From positions 110,832-174,831 of the forward strand of contig JAFWDV010000009.1 in assembly GCA_017515985.1 (NCBI GenBank): DNA of 64,000 bases, read 5' to 3'. This document shows positions 63,845-64,000 of this stretch, in pieces. The notes under the pieces were generated by a model. The model did not search any database and had not been told where the DNA came from. It worked only from the letters and a program-made list of their open reading frames with translations. Source of the DNA: Clostridia bacterium. GTDB taxonomy: Bacteria > Bacillota > Clostridia > TANB77 > CAG-508. The first letter of the stretch is position 1. Each line of letters starts with the position of its first letter. Position numbers and translations under genes: made by a program.

Positions 63845-64000
63845 CTATTTATTATCTTTATTTTCGCCTTTTATTTCTTTAAGTATATTTTCAATTCTCA
63901 TTCCATATTCTAATGAATCATCTAATTCAAATACTAGCTCTGGTGTAACTCTTAGATTAATTGATTTTGCAATTTTACTTCTAATAAAACCACTAGATTC
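63845..64000 (-). CDS. rbfA: ribosome-binding factor A (3' part)
   Basis: Only the last 51 codons and the stop are in the window: the frame reads ESSGFIRSKIAKSINLRVTP, then LVFELDDSLEYGMRIENIL, and ends KGENKDNK. This is the C-terminal half of the KH-like RbfA fold that helps mature the 16S rRNA 5' end in the 30S subunit. It precedes nrnA by 55 bp. The start lies beyond the right end. Identity rests on the RVTPEL(V)F...DDSLEYG motif. Confidence 0.9.
   Translation of the reverse strand, partial: ESSGFIRSKIAKSINLRVTPELVFELDDSLEYGMRIENILKEIKGENKDNK

Overview
The window is low-GC (roughly 30 % by eye), almost entirely coding, and nearly all genes lie on the minus strand. It carries Spo0A, a YtxC-type sporulation protein, an ileS T-box leader, an IreB-RuvX-DUF1292 cluster and a RimO/RNase G/Pth/TruB/NrnA/RbfA run. 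Together these point to a chromosomal segment of an endospore-lineage Clostridia (Firmicutes). Species cannot be told from the sequence.

Layout. 1-8.7 kb: envelope polymer genes (LTA-synthase-like sulfatase, PssE/PssD-like glycosyltransferase pair, WecA/TagO-like transferase), then rpiA, an unknown anchored protein, rlmB and lepA. 8.8-10.7 kb: plus-strand RluA-type pseudouridine synthase, apparently leaderless, and ytxC. 10.7-16.2 kb: rhodanese, a divergent SecF/SecD-like pair, a TIGR04086 membrane protein, DUF1292, ruvX, ireB and a GAF/degenerate-GGDEF protein. 16.2-20.7 kb: two paralogous receiver-like proteins, one with AT-hooks, a huge acidic repeat tract and a MinD/CpaE-like end without the Walker lysine, plus a small frameshifted membrane gene. 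20.9-29.2 kb: spo0A, yigZ, a BaiN-type flavoprotein, a methionine-gamma-lyase family protein, a WG-repeat protein and a two-component system. 29.3-33.7 kb: groEL/groES with a CIRCE-like operator, a Nudix hydrolase and pyrG. 33.8-34.4 kb: a plus-strand single-gene cassette of foreign composition. 34.4-38.6 kb: hexapeptide acyltransferase, deoD and an accessory locus with a broken HExxH metallopeptidase. 38.7-42 kb: ileS with its T-box leader. 42-47.9 kb: lipoproteins, three Tim44-like/zinc-ribbon paralogs and ychF. 48-53 kb: tRNA-Thr and an accessory locus encoding a 1327-residue repeat protein and a small partner. 53.1-57.2 kb: plus-strand tsaE-tsaB-rimI and a Lon-like protease. 57.2-64 kb: flavoprotein, rimO, rng, pth, truB, nrnA and the 3' end of rbfA.

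Most genes are housekeeping: tRNA and rRNA maturation, translation, chaperones and nucleotide metabolism. The unusual material falls in five places: the acidic AT-hook protein and its paralog; the SecD/SecF-like pair with a duplicated extracytoplasmic domain; the foreign cassette; two accessory loci (36-38.6 kb and 48.3-52.9 kb) whose small downstream proteins share a domain and a basic amphipathic tail; and a family of short GGGACGGA-core repeats scattered at gene ends. No CRISPR array, rRNA, insertion sequence or prophage was seen.
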